DNA of 37,203 nucleotides from an uncultured Prevotellaceae bacterium (GTDB lineage: Bacteria > Bacteroidota > Bacteroidia > Bacteroidales > Bacteroidaceae). The stretch is from NCBI GenBank assembly GCA_900320435.1, contig ONSH01000005.1, forward strand, positions 1-37,203. Direction: 5' to 3'. Shown piece after piece: positions 16,908 to 26,187 of this stretch (the stretch's first letter is position 1; every line of letters starts with the position of its first letter). A program made the translations under genes and the position numbers. The notes below the pieces were generated by a model. The model saw nothing but the letters and a program-made list of their open reading frames with translations. It ran no database searches and had not been told where the DNA came from.

Positions 16908-17963
16908 TTACGAAAATTTGGCATCGGTGTGCATCCTGCGCATGGTAGCAACATCTTCTGTAGGGCAAATCATAAGGTATTCGCCCTCTTCTGCGACGAC
17001 ATAACCCTTCAACCCTTTCACCACAGCCTGACGGCCCTTGGGAAGACGAATCACGGTGTCTTCACAGTCGTAGAGATGCCCCTGGGTGTCCAGGAGGACA
17101 TTGCCCTTCTCGTCACCCGCCACATAGTCGTGAAGCGAAGACCAGGTGCCCAAATCGGCCCATCCGAATCGGCCTTCCAACACAAACACTTTTTCCGCAT
17201 GATCCAGAAAGTCAGCATCGAGCGAAAGATTGGGCAGCACCTCGAAAAACTCCGGCACAAGTTGCCCGGTGTCCGATGCTGCAGCCTCCATCATTCGCGG
17301 AATTTCTAACTGATATTCCGGGATATTCTTATACAACAAGTCCAACATGGAGCGCACGGGGAAGATGTGAATGCCCACATTCCACAGAAAGTCCTCCTCA
17401 TTCATGAAAAGCTCTGCAAAATCCTTCTGAGGCTTTTCCGTGAAGGTCTTCAGACAGGTGATACGGTCCACGTCGGTAGCCTCGCCCTTTTGGATATAGC
17501 CGTAGGCCGTGTCGGGCCGGGTCGGACGTATGCCCATCACCAGCATCGCATGCTCACGGGAGGCAAAGTCCAGTCCCTTTAAAATATCTTCTGCATATGC
17601 CGTCTCGTCGAAAATCAGATGATCGGAAGGCGTTACAAAGAGGCAGGCATCCTCCTCCATTCGTGAAACGAACACCGAAGCCCAGGCCACCGCTGCCAAG
17701 GTGCCGCGCCTGACCGGCTCTTCCAAAATGTGAAGGTCATCCACCTCAGGAAGCTGCTCGTGAACCAACGACAGATATTGCACGTTGGTGGACACAAAAA
17801 TGCGGTCCTTCGGCATGAAGCGCGACATACGGTCGTAGGTTTGCTGCAGCAGAGTGCGCCCGTTGCCGAAAAGGTCCAAAAACTGTTTGGGCTTTGCACT
17901 TCGGGACACGGGCCACAAACGCTCGCCGTTTCCTCCGGCCATAATGAGACAATAATTGTTCAT
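16908..17963 (-). CDS. manC: Mannose-1-phosphate guanylyltransferase
   Basis: Makes GDP-mannose from mannose-1-phosphate and GTP for glycan synthesis. The 351-aa protein has the nucleotidyltransferase signature AGGNGERLWPVSRSAKPKQF (residues 9-28), TPSDHLIF, the FTEKP sugar-phosphate site and WNVGIHIF. There is no C-terminal isomerase cupin domain, so it is the monofunctional form. I chose the ATG at 17963, four codons inside the longest frame, because it forms an ATGA overlap with the upstream gene and gives the usual N-terminus MNNYCLIMAGG. It is co-transcribed with the THUMP-like methyltransferase. Confidence 0.94.
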   Translation of the reverse strand: MNNYCLIMAGGNGERLWPVSRSAKPKQFLDLFGNGRTLLQQTYDRMSRFMPKDRIFVSTNVQYLSLVHEQLPEVDDLHILEEPVRRGTLAAVAWASVFVSRMEEDACLFVTPSDHLIFDETAYAEDILKGLDFASREHAMLVMGIRPTRPDTAYGYIQKGEATDVDRITCLKTFTEKPQKDFAELFMNEEDFLWNVGIHIFPVRSMLDLLYKNIPEYQLEIPRMMEAAASDTGQLVPEFFEVLPNLSLDADFLDHAEKVFVLEGRFGWADLGTWSSLHDYVAGDEKGNVLLDTQGHLYDCEDTVIRLPKGRQAVVKGLKGYVVAEEGEYLMICPTEDVATMRRMHTDAKFS

Positions 17964-19075
17964 ATCTTGCTGCATTTAATTAACACATGTGATCGATCCG
18001 CCATTGTGGCGGCAAACAGATAAACGTCCCCACCCTCTTCAAGACGCAACTTCTTCCGGAGCTGCGCCACCGACATCGGGAAACCCCGCACCGTGAGATT
18101 GGCCCGATGCAAACCCTCCGTCATTTCCTTCAATTCTTTCTTGGAAAAACCGGAAGCCCGCTCCACTTTAAAGCTGCGTCCGGGAAAATCCGGCAACAAT
18201 TCATCAGAAGTAAACAGATGGGACTGGGGTGAGAGCTTCTCTCCCGGCAGGGCATCCTGCAACCCGGCTTTCAGGACTGCGGCAGACGGCTCGTAGAGAT
18301 AACGGGACAACTGACGGGCATAAGTCGTTTTGCTCACGGAGTCAGTCTTTGGATGGAAGTCACTGATGCCCGTTCGGGTTATGTTGACGGCGTGTACTCC
18401 GGAGGCACGGGACAGAAGCAGGAGCTCCTTGCACTCCCCCTCAACGGCAACGGCATATACGGCCCATTCTCCCGATAGCTCGCGCAAAGCCGCCGTTACA
18501 TCCAGCATGGGAGACAGTTTCAACATCACCCGCACACCGCGCGCCAACAGCTCCGGTACCAGAACGGTCACATCCGGAGTGCAATCCTTCAGACCCACCA
18601 TTTTACGGTTATGGTCGTCACGTCGGGCCGGATCGATAAAACAACATACACCGTGCCCTTCATCCGGAATCTGCGACATCAGGAGCCGCTCCGCAGGGCC
18701 TTCCAGGCAAGCCACATGCGACAGGCCCAACAGGGAAAGATTTTGCTGCACTAAATGGCAAAGCTCTGCGTTCTGCTCAATATACACCGCTTTTTGAAAG
18801 AGCGGAGCCATAAAGGCAAAGTCCACGCCGAATCCACCGGTGGCATCCACCAAAAGTGTCCGCTCTTCCGACGGGATATCTTGAAGGAGTGAAGCTTTGT
18901 AGCGGGCTGCCAGCTCGGACGAGCACTGCTCCATCGACAGGCGGACTGGCCACTGAATGCCATCCGTTTCTGCCCAAGAAGGTATCTTTTTATGTGCAAG
19001 TGCAAGGCCTTCAATTTGCTGAAGTTCCCATTTGGATGCGCCTTGCAATGCCTTTTGAAAGATTTCTTCGTTCAT
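17960..19075 (-). CDS. Class I SAM-dependent methyltransferase with THUMP-like domain
   Basis: Conserved Bacteroidota protein (371 aa) of unproven substrate, probably an RNA or protein methylase. A helical N-terminal part precedes a Rossmann SAM-binding core with motif I LLVDATGGFGVDF (about 74-86), acidic YIEQN after beta2, and FIDPARRDD (about 146-154) at motif IV. The C-terminal part (about 300-371: FSKKELKEMTEGLHRANLTV) fits the THUMP-like domain that follows such cores. It has its own predicted promoter and a very short leader, and overlaps manC by 4 bp. Family assignment is good; function is inferred only. Confidence 0.85.
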   Translation of the reverse strand: MNEEIFQKALQGASKWELQQIEGLALAHKKIPSWAETDGIQWPVRLSMEQCSSELAARYKASLLQDIPSEERTLLVDATGGFGVDFAFMAPLFQKAVYIEQNAELCHLVQQNLSLLGLSHVACLEGPAERLLMSQIPDEGHGVCCFIDPARRDDHNRKMVGLKDCTPDVTVLVPELLARGVRVMLKLSPMLDVTAALRELSGEWAVYAVAVEGECKELLLLSRASGVHAVNITRTGISDFHPKTDSVSKTTYARQLSRYLYEPSAAVLKAGLQDALPGEKLSPQSHLFTSDELLPDFPGRSFKVERASGFSKKELKEMTEGLHRANLTVRGFPMSVAQLRKKLRLEEGGDVYLFAATMADRSHVLIKCSKI

Positions 19076-19084
19076 TTCTGCCTA

Positions 19085-19118
19085 CAAATGTAGGAAGAAA
19101 CTTTCAAAAAAACAAATC
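19085..19118 (-). promoter_or_regulatory. Predicted promoter of the methyltransferase-manC unit
   Basis: On the minus strand a TTTG is followed after about 20 bp by TACATTTG (19092-19085), a good match to the Bacteroidota pattern. Nine nt separate it from the ATG at 19075. The -7 element lies in a palindrome CCTACA-AA-TGTAGG (19081-19094), which could be an operator or coincidence. Confidence 0.62.
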
Positions 19119-19120
19119 TG

Positions 19121-19148
19121 AGCAACGAAAAAGTTGCTTTTTTATTTT
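19121..19148. terminator. Hairpin with flanking A/T runs after waaA
   Basis: Stem AGCAAC (19121-19126) / GTTGCT (19133-19138) with loop GAAAAA. On the plus strand it is followed directly by a T-run; on the minus strand, the direction of waaA, a T-run comes 8 nt later. It probably ends the gltX-waaA transcript and may work in both directions. Confidence 0.5.
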
Positions 19149-19151
19149 TCT

Positions 19152-20408
19152 TTAACGATGGAAATCAACGCCCACTTTGCCGAAAATGGTGTCAGCCGCC
19201 CCGGCATTGGACTCAATATAGCGACGCCCCACCGCACCGCGACGAAGTCTGTACTTATCTTCCGTCACCAACCGGTCGACCGAAGCATTGAACACCGCCT
19301 GATCCGTAATCTCAAAGCATCCGCCCAATTTCAAAAGATCCTGCGCCTCACGGAAGCCCTGATTGTTGGGTCCGATGAGGACGGGAACGCCATAAACAGC
19401 CGCCTCCGGTACGTTGTGAATACCCACACCGAATCCACCGCCCACATAAGCGATGTCCGCATAGCGATAAATGCTGGAGAGCAAACCGAAGCAGTTGATG
19501 ATCAAGCAATCCGCCTCCTTGACATCTGCATTGCCGCCCTGAATTTCCGTATAACGGAGAGACGGACGATGCAACTTATTCTCTATCTGGCGGAGGTGCT
19601 CTTCATCTATAACGTGAGGAGCCAAAATGAGCTTCAAATCCGGATGGTTGTTGAAATAAGGGATTATCAAGTCTTCATCCGGTCCCCAACTGCTGCCGGC
19701 GACGAAGGTCATATTCTTACCTCTGAATTGCTCAATCAAGGGCAAGTCTTTTGCCTGCTTGCGAATATCCAGAACACGGTCGAAACGGGTGTCGCCCACG
19801 ATGGTCACGTTGTTGATGATGTCCACTGAGCGCAAGAGATCTGCCGACTGTTGATCCTGCACGAAGAAATGCGTGATGCGACGCCTCAGCGTGGACGCAT
19901 AGCTCTTCCCATACCAGCGGAAAAAGATTTTCTCCGGACGAAATATACTGCTGATGCTGTAAACGGGGATTCCTTCGTGGTCGCAACCGACAAGGAAATT
20001 GCACCAAAATTCATACTTAATCAGGAACAACGCCACCGGATGAATCAAACTGAAGAAGCTCAAGACGTTACCCGGAGTGTCAAACGGCAGATAGCACACG
20101 ATGTCCGCCCCGTCGTAGTTCTTGCGCACCTCGTAGCCGGAGGGCGAGAAAAACGTCAGCAATATCTTGTATTGGGGATATTCCCTGCGATAACGCTCGA
20201 TAAGCGGTCTTCCCTGCTCAAACTCACCCAATGAAGCGGCATGAAACCAGATGTATTGCGCTTTGGGGTCCACTTCCTCCTTAAGCCGCCTGAACGTGGA
20301 GAGATGACCCTTGACCATCAGGCGTGCCTTTCTGTTGAAGACAGAAGCAATCAACACGCCAAGCATATAGGCATAAATGCCGAAGTTATAGAGTATTGTG
20401 GTCAACAT
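19152..20408 (-). CDS. waaA: 3-deoxy-D-manno-octulosonic acid (Kdo) transferase
   Basis: Inner-membrane-associated GT-B glycosyltransferase that adds Kdo to lipid IVA in LPS synthesis. The 418-aa protein has a hydrophobic N-terminal anchor (about 3-22), the catalytic-acid motif [15 protein letters not shown] with Glu62, [11 protein letters not shown] in the N-terminal domain, and the donor-site region [20 protein letters not shown] (about 320-339) followed by [11 protein letters not shown]. Length is normal. Its ATG lies 7 bp inside gltX. With lptB elsewhere in the window it shows an LPS-bearing cell. Confidence 0.95.
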   Translation of the reverse strand: MLTTILYNFGIYAYMLGVLIASVFNRKARLMVKGHLSTFRRLKEEVDPKAQYIWFHAASLGEFEQGRPLIERYRREYPQYKILLTFFSPSGYEVRKNYDGADIVCYLPFDTPGNVLSFFSLIHPVALFLIKYEFWCNFLVGCDHEGIPVYSISSIFRPEKIFFRWYGKSYASTLRRRITHFFVQDQQSADLLRSVDIINNVTIVGDTRFDRVLDIRKQAKDLPLIEQFRGKNMTFVAGSSWGPDEDLIIPYFNNHPDLKLILAPHVIDEEHLRQIENKLHRPSLRYTEIQGGNADVKEADCLIINCFGLLSSIYRYADIAYVGGGFGVGIHNVPEAAVYGVPVLIGPNNQGFREAQDLLKLGGCFEITDQAVFNASVDRLVTEDKYRLRRGAVGRRYIESNAGAADTIFGKVGVDFHR

Positions 20409-21961
20409 AGCGTGTCAATGGCGTATTGCATTCGACGAAGCGTTTCTTCTTTACCGAGGAAAGCTGCCAACTCATACATATCCGGCCCCTGGCCCTTGCC
20501 GACAAGGCACACGCGCCACGCATTCCAGGGTTTGATTCCCTGCTGCTCCACCCAGGCATCCACGACCGGCTTCATTCCGTCCACGGTGAAATCGTCGACA
20601 GACGCCAAAACCTCTGCCATCCGCCTCATCTCGTCGGCAGAAGATTCCGTCCAACTCTTGCGCACGAACTTATCCTCACGGTCAAACGAAACGGGAGCAC
20701 GGAAGAAGAACTCCGTCAGCGGCCACAAGTCGGACACGAAAGAAATATTTCTCTTCTTCTTGTTGTTCTCGCCGTCCACGTATTCTATCACTTTGGACTT
20801 CATCATGCGCACCACCTCCGTCTCTTGACGGGCAGTGGCAGAGACACCCTGCTCCCTGAGCAACTTGTCAAAAGCAGGCACCCACTCTTCGTCACTGCGG
20901 CGGATTAAATACTGATGGTTGAACCAAGCAGCCTTCACATAATCGAATTTGGCTCCGTTCTTGCTGCACTTGGAAAGGTCGAAGAGCTGAACCATCTCGT
21001 CCAGACTCATCAACTCGTCATGCCCTTCACCGGGATTCCATCCCAAAAGCGCCAGAAAATTCACCACGGCCTCCGGTAAATAACCCTTTTCGCGATATCC
21101 ACTGGACACCTCCCCGCTCACGGGGTCGTGCCATTCGAGAGGGAACACGGGAAAGCCCAACTTGTCGCCGTCGCGCTTCGAAAGCTTACCGTTGCCCACA
21201 GGCTTGAGCAACAAGGGCAAATGGGCAAAACGCGGCTGAGTGTCCGCCCATCCGAACGCGCGATAGAGCAACACATGAAGCGGTGCACTCGGAAGCCACT
21301 CTTCTCCCCTGATGACATGGGTCACTTCCATCAGATGATCGTCCACGATGTTGGCCAAATGATAGGTTGGCAGGTCGTCTGCAGACTTATACAGCACCTT
21401 GTCGTCGATAATGCTGGAGTTAATGGTCACGTCGCCACGGATGATGTCGTCCACATGCACATCCTCGCCGGGTGTCACCTTAAAACGCACAACATACTGA
21501 GCTCCGGAAGCCAAGAGAGCATCCACCTCCTCCTTGCTCATGGACAGGGAGTTACGCATGGACATACGCGTGGAGGCATCATATTGGAAATTCTCAATTT
21601 CAGCGCGTTTTGCATTGAGCTCCTCCGGAGTATCGAAGGCCAAATAGGCATGCCCTCCGTCCAGCAACTGCTTCACGTAGCGCCGGTAAATGTCACGACG
21701 CTCGGACTGACGATAGGGGCCCTTGTCACCGCCGAAACTTACGCCTTCATCAAATTTGATGCCCAGCCATTTGAACGATTCGATAATGTATTCCTCTGCA
21801 CCGGGAACAAAACGCCCCGAGTCAGTGTCTTCAATGCGGAAAATCAAATCGCCGCCGTGCTGACGGGCAAAAAGGTAATTGTACAATGCAGTACGAACAC
21901 CTCCGATATGTAACGGCCCTGTCGGGCTGGGCGCAAAACGCACACGAACTCTTCTTTCCAT
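20402..21961 (-). CDS. gltX: Glutamyl-tRNA synthetase
   Basis: Class I aminoacyl-tRNA synthetase charging tRNA-Glu. The 519-aa protein has the HIGH-type motif [20 protein letters not shown] (10-29), [19 protein letters not shown] and the KMSKS-type motif as [14 protein letters not shown]. The LSKRDG form is normal for GluRS. The C-terminal anticodon-binding part is complete ([15 protein letters not shown]). A TATCTTTG promoter element lies 22 nt upstream of the ATG. waaA follows with a 7-bp overlap. Confidence 0.97.
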   Translation of the reverse strand: MERRVRVRFAPSPTGPLHIGGVRTALYNYLFARQHGGDLIFRIEDTDSGRFVPGAEEYIIESFKWLGIKFDEGVSFGGDKGPYRQSERRDIYRRYVKQLLDGGHAYLAFDTPEELNAKRAEIENFQYDASTRMSMRNSLSMSKEEVDALLASGAQYVVRFKVTPGEDVHVDDIIRGDVTINSSIIDDKVLYKSADDLPTYHLANIVDDHLMEVTHVIRGEEWLPSAPLHVLLYRAFGWADTQPRFAHLPLLLKPVGNGKLSKRDGDKLGFPVFPLEWHDPVSGEVSSGYREKGYLPEAVVNFLALLGWNPGEGHDELMSLDEMVQLFDLSKCSKNGAKFDYVKAAWFNHQYLIRRSDEEWVPAFDKLLREQGVSATARQETEVVRMMKSKVIEYVDGENNKKKRNISFVSDLWPLTEFFFRAPVSFDREDKFVRKSWTESSADEMRRMAEVLASVDDFTVDGMKPVVDAWVEQQGIKPWNAWRVCLVGKGQGPDMYELAAFLGKEETLRRMQYAIDTLC

Positions 21962-21983
21962 ACAATATTGTCTATTTCGCGGA

Positions 21984-22010
21984 CAAAGATACTAAAAAAA
22001 GGCGAGAAAC
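21984..22010 (-). promoter_or_regulatory. Predicted promoter of gltX-waaA
   Basis: Minus strand TATCTTTG at 21991-21984 matches TAnnTTTG and lies 22 nt before the gltX ATG; the -33 region is not distinct. It is divergent from the pgpH promoter. Confidence 0.58.
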
Positions 22011-22069
22011 CGACCACATGCCCTGCAATAAAGACACAATACACGATGTTTTTACTTCCATTTTCGCTT

Positions 22070-22095
22070 CATGTCGATTCTTTGTCATATTTTTG
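22070..22095 (+). promoter_or_regulatory. Predicted promoter of the 7TM-HD phosphodiesterase gene
   Basis: TATTTTTG at 22088-22095 matches the -7 consensus, 24 nt before ATG 22120. The -33 region is weak. Confidence 0.58.
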
Positions 22096-22119
22096 CGCAG
22101 GAAACCTTATAAAATTACT

Positions 22120-24195
22120 ATGGGACGATACAACCACAAGCACAAATGGGAATGGAAGGATTACTTTTACAGAGTTGCCGGCGTCATACTGACCACCGCC
22201 ATTCTCGTCGCCCTAATGCCGAGAGAGCGGTTCGTCAGCTACGACTTCCATCTCGGTGAGCCCTGGGACGGCGAAGCTCTCATCGCAAAAGACTCGTTCC
22301 CCATCCTCAAGAGTGCAGAACAGCTGACTGCCGAGCGCGACAGCCTGATGCACCTTATCGAGCCCTATTTTCAGAACAACACAGAGGTTGCCGATTCACA
22401 GATTGCCGCCTTCCACAAAGCGTTTGACAGCGAATGCCAGGATATCAATGCCCCGGGCCTGAAAACCTATCTGACCAAGCAACTGGAGGATGTCTATGCC
22501 CACGGCATCGTACCCGTCAACGAATTCGAGCGGATGCAACAGGAAGGTACCCGCTACCTGCGCATCTTCGAAGGCCAGATGGCCGTCGTACGTTCGGTCA
22601 AAGATGTTTTCTCGTCCAAGACAGCTTACGAACATCTGATGGCAACCTCCGACGGCAACCCTTATCCCGCAAGCCTCATCTCACGCTGCTCCATGAGCCG
22701 CTTCATCCATCCTAATCTTGCGTTGGACGAGAACAAGAGCGAGCAACAGAAACAGGAAGTGCTCTCCATGCTCGTGCCTTACATGGGCCAGGTGATGGCC
22801 GGCCAAAAGATCATTGACAAAGGCGACATCGTTGACCAATACACCTTTGCCGTGCTGACCTCTCTGGAACACCACGAGAAGGAGCGTTCTCTCACGATGG
22901 AAGAACGCCTGTTCCGCATTGCCGGACACGTCTTTTACGTCCTGGGCTGGACCATCATGCTCCTGGTCTTCTTCCTGGAGTTCCGCAGCGACTATCTGGA
23001 AAAGTGGCGCTATGCCAACCTGATATGCCTGATGTATATCGCCTTCCCCCTCACGGCCTACGCGCTGGTTTCCTACACCAGTCTGTCGGCCTACCTCATC
23101 CCGTTCGCCGCCGTACCGATTTTCGTGCGCATATTCATGGATTCCCGAACGGCATTCATCACACATCTGATTGTAGTCTGCGTGACCTGCCCCATCGTGC
23201 CCGAACCCGTCATCTTTGTCATGACGGAAGCCGTGGCCGGACTTGTAGCCATCTACTCACTCCGGGATCTCACCCAGCGCAGCGAGTTGTTCAGAGCTAT
23301 GCTGCTCGTGTTGATTGCCTCATTGGTGATGAACGGGAGCATGAATTTGTTGTTGGGCTACTGCGACGACCTGCACAGCGTCTTTTTCAAAGATTCCATC
23401 ACCATTTGCGGCAGCGCCGTATTGCTGCTCATTACCTACCTGCTGCTCTTCCCCGTGGAGCGTATGCTGGGATTCACCTCAAGCATTACCCTGCTGGAAC
23501 TGTCCAACGCCAATACACCGTTGCTGCGGCGTCTCGCAGAAGAAGCCCCCGGCACCTTCCAGCACAGCATTCAGGTGGCCAATCTCTGCGCTGCCGTTGC
23601 CAGCCAAATCGGCGCCAAGAGTCAACTCGTGCGCACCGGTGCACTCTACCACGACATCGGGAAATTGCATCATCCGGTATTTTTCACTGAAAACCAAAAC
23701 GGCATCAATCCCCACACCCGACTGACCAATGAACAGAGTGCGCAGATTATCATTTCCCATGTAAAAGAAGGATTGGCCCTGGCCGAGAAAAACCGTTTGC
23801 CGAAGGTGATCAAAGACTTTATTGCCACCCACCACGGCACCAGTGTGGCACGCTTCTTCTATACTCAGGCCGTCAACAAAAACCCGGGTGAAGAGATTGA
23901 TCCCGGCATTTTCACTTATCCCGGGCCCAATCCTTCAACCGCCGAGCAGGCCATTCTCATGATGGCCGATTCCGTTGAGGCCGCCAGCAGAAGCATGAAA
24001 GACGTGACGGAAGAAAACATTAACGCCCTTGTGGACAAGGTGGTAAACGCACAGTTGGAAGCCGGCTATTTCAAGAATTGTCCCATCACCTTCAACGACA
24101 TTGAGGCCGCCAAGGAAGTGTTCAAGGACAAACTGCGCACCATCTACCACACGCGCATTCAATATCCGGAACTGAAAAACAAAGCACAGGGCTAA
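22120..24195 (+). CDS. 7TM-HD domain phosphodiesterase, PgpH/YqfF type
   Basis: Membrane HD-family phosphohydrolase, by family a cyclic-di-AMP phosphodiesterase (Listeria PgpH). From ATG at 22120 the protein has 691 aa: a short cytoplasmic N-terminus, one TM segment (about 20-37), an extracytoplasmic 7TMR-HDED region (about 40-265), a bundle of TM segments (about 270-460) and a cytoplasmic HD domain with FQHSIQVANLC, LYHDIGKLHHP (about 508-518) and ATHHGTSVARFF (about 568-579). The frame is open back to 21886, but that part is antisense to gltX and crosses the predicted promoter, so the later ATG is used. The stop overlaps the convergent priA stop by 4 bp. Metal-binding residues are intact. 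Confidence 0.92.
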   Translation: MGRYNHKHKWEWKDYFYRVAGVILTTAILVALMPRERFVSYDFHLGEPWDGEALIAKDSFPILKSAEQLTAERDSLMHLIEPYFQNNTEVADSQIAAFHKAFDSECQDINAPGLKTYLTKQLEDVYAHGIVPVNEFERMQQEGTRYLRIFEGQMAVVRSVKDVFSSKTAYEHLMATSDGNPYPASLISRCSMSRFIHPNLALDENKSEQQKQEVLSMLVPYMGQVMAGQKIIDKGDIVDQYTFAVLTSLEHHEKERSLTMEERLFRIAGHVFYVLGWTIMLLVFFLEFRSDYLEKWRYANLICLMYIAFPLTAYALVSYTSLSAYLIPFAAVPIFVRIFMDSRTAFITHLIVVCVTCPIVPEPVIFVMTEAVAGLVAIYSLRDLTQRSELFRAMLLVLIASLVMNGSMNLLLGYCDDLHSVFFKDSITICGSAVLLLITYLLLFPVERMLGFTSSITLLELSNANTPLLRRLAEEAPGTFQHSIQVANLCAAVASQIGAKSQLVRTGALYHDIGKLHHPVFFTENQNGINPHTRLTNEQSAQIIISHVKEGLALAEKNRLPKVIKDFIATHHGTSVARFFYTQAVNKNPGEEIDPGIFTYPGPNPSTAEQAILMMADSVEAASRSMKDVTEENINALVDKVVNAQLEAGYFKNCPITFNDIEAAKEVFKDKLRTIYHTRIQYPELKNKAQG

Positions 24196-26183
24196 AGCGG
24201 ATCCACGTCCAATACGACGGAAGCCGACCGGAACACATCCTTGGATTTGATGTAGTTCACGATTTCCGTCAAGCGTGCCGAGACGGCTGAAGGACTGGCA
24301 GAGGTCTCTGCCTTAAGGGTTATTTTTCTGATGTGCAGCGACTGCTGCCGGGCCACCGGAGGCGCCACCGGACCGAGCACACGCGTCCCGAACACCCGAC
24401 GCAAGACCGCGGCCATTTCCTCTGCCATATGCTCGGCCACCGCCATATCCTTATGCTTGACATAGATATCCGTCAAGCGGCAAAACGGAGGATAGGAAAA
24501 CTGGCGCCGCTCCTCAATCTGTTCCCGGAACATGCCTTCATAATCGTGATTCACGACCTGAGCAATCACACTGGCCGAGACCTCCATCGACTGTAAAATC
24601 ACCTTACCACGCAATTCATGCCGTCCGGCACGACCTGCCACCTGAGCCATCAGTTGGAAGCCTCTTTCATAAGCGCGGAAATCCGGTTGACGCAGCATCG
24701 ACGAAGCGTCCAATATGCCCACCAGGCGTACACCGGCAAAATCCAGCCCTTTGGCCACCATCTGCGTCCCAACGAGAATATCGGCGCGCCGCTCCTTCAC
24801 ATCCGTAAGCAGCTCTTCGTAGTGGGCACGCGAACGCGTCGTATCCAAATCCATGCGCTTCACCGTTGCGTGGGGGAACAGTTTCGAGAGAGTGTCCTCT
24901 ATGCGCTCCGTGCCAAATCCTTTCGAGGTGAGACTCTTCGTCTCGCATTGCGGACAAATCTCAGGCACGGGCACGGAATAACCGCAATAATGACACGATA
25001 GCATTGCCAGACGTCTGTGGAACGTCATCGAGACATCGCAACGGGGACATTGGGGCACCCAACCGCACACCTTACACTCTATCATCGGAGAGTAGCCACG
25101 GCGGTTTTGAAACAGAATCACCTGATAGCCGGCATCTAAAGTCTGGCGGATTTCTGCCAACAGACGCGACGAGAAAAGCCCCGTGGCCATCTTTCTGCGT
25201 CGTTCTTCCTTCATGTCCACCACTTCCACCTCGGGCAGCATCATGTTTTCGTAACGTTGCTTAAGGGTCACCAGGCCGTATTTCCCCTTGAGTGCGTTTT
25301 CATAACTTTCCATCGACGGCGTGGCGCTGCCGAGCAAGGTTTTTGCGCCCACCATGGAGGCCATCACCAACGCCACACTCCGGGCATTGTATCTCGGAGC
25401 GGGATCCTGCTGTTTGAAACTTGTTTCGTGCTCCTCATCCACGATCACCAATCCCAAGCGCCGGAAGGGCAACAGCACACTGCTCCTGACACCGACAATG
25501 ATGTCGTAAGGCTCATCCGACAGTTGTTTGCGATACACCTCCACCCTCTTGGCGTCGCTGTATTTGCTGTGGTAGATGCCCAAGCGCGAGCCGAACACAC
25601 GACGCAAACGCTCCGTGAGCTGAGTGGTCAGCACAATCTCGGGCAAAAGATACAGGACCTGCTTACCCTCTCTGATGGCCTCATCGATAAGATGTATATA
25701 AACTTCCGTCTTACCGCTCGAGGTCACGCCGTGCAACAGACAGGTGGGCTTCTGCTGCCACGATTCCTTTATCTGGTCATAAGCCCTCGTTTGGTGCTCT
25801 GTCAGCGGATGAATCGGACGCACCTCGAAGTCCAACTCCTCAACACGGGTCGCATGGCTGTTTTTCTTTTTTGTGCTTTTCAGCCCAGCAGGAATGGCAG
25901 CCTTAAAGACCTCCCCCAAGCTGCACATATAATAGTCGGACACCCACTGCCAAAGTTTCATTTGGACAGGCAGCACAATGGGCGTCTCATCCATGACCTC
26001 CAAAATATCCTTCGTCTGACAATCCGGTTTTTGGTCATGCACTCTGACAACCAATGCCGTATAATGCTTGGATCGCCCCAACGGCACTAGAACACGCTGG
26101 CCGACCTGAGGAAACAGGCCGGCCGGAACGCTATAAGTCAAGCTGCCGTCCAACGGCAGCGGAAGGACACAGTCGCAATACAC
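24192..26183 (-). CDS. priA: Primosomal protein N' (PriA helicase) lacking the winged-helix region
   Basis: Restarts replication at stalled forks by binding the fork and reloading the replicative helicase. The 663-aa protein has the 3'-end-binding domain (about 1-102), Walker A HGVTSSGKT (151-159), the DEEH box VIVDEEHETSFKQQDP, eight zinc-binding cysteines from CKVCGW to CPQC, motif V/VI QLMAQVAGRAGR and the C-terminal DVDPL. E. coli PriA has 732 aa and Bacteroidales homologues about 820. The gap is located: after FKAAIPAGLK (102) only about 24 residues, beginning STKKKNSH, precede HPLTEHQTRAYDQI, where a winged-helix domain and linker normally stand. The frame is open, so this is an in-frame loss. 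It starts 4 bp after gldN. Confidence 0.93.
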   Translation of the reverse strand: MYCDCVLPLPLDGSLTYSVPAGLFPQVGQRVLVPLGRSKHYTALVVRVHDQKPDCQTKDILEVMDETPIVLPVQMKLWQWVSDYYMCSLGEVFKAAIPAGLKSTKKKNSHATRVEELDFEVRPIHPLTEHQTRAYDQIKESWQQKPTCLLHGVTSSGKTEVYIHLIDEAIREGKQVLYLLPEIVLTTQLTERLRRVFGSRLGIYHSKYSDAKRVEVYRKQLSDEPYDIIVGVRSSVLLPFRRLGLVIVDEEHETSFKQQDPAPRYNARSVALVMASMVGAKTLLGSATPSMESYENALKGKYGLVTLKQRYENMMLPEVEVVDMKEERRRKMATGLFSSRLLAEIRQTLDAGYQVILFQNRRGYSPMIECKVCGWVPQCPRCDVSMTFHRRLAMLSCHYCGYSVPVPEICPQCETKSLTSKGFGTERIEDTLSKLFPHATVKRMDLDTTRSRAHYEELLTDVKERRADILVGTQMVAKGLDFAGVRLVGILDASSMLRQPDFRAYERGFQLMAQVAGRAGRHELRGKVILQSMEVSASVIAQVVNHDYEGMFREQIEERRQFSYPPFCRLTDIYVKHKDMAVAEHMAEEMAAVLRRVFGTRVLGPVAPPVARQQSLHIRKITLKAETSASPSAVSARLTEIVNYIKSKDVFRSASVVLDVDPL

Positions 26184-26187
26184 TCAA

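Noticed and set aside
16883-16908. Possible terminator after manC
   Set aside because: The minus-strand stem TCTGTTC/GGACAGA is not followed by a T-run, and the plus-strand version has a C-A mismatch and no upstream plus-strand gene.
21886-22119. N-terminal extension of the 7TM-HD phosphodiesterase
   Set aside because: It is antisense to the gltX start and crosses a TATTTTTG promoter element; ATG 22120 gives the expected short cytoplasmic N-terminus and TM helix.
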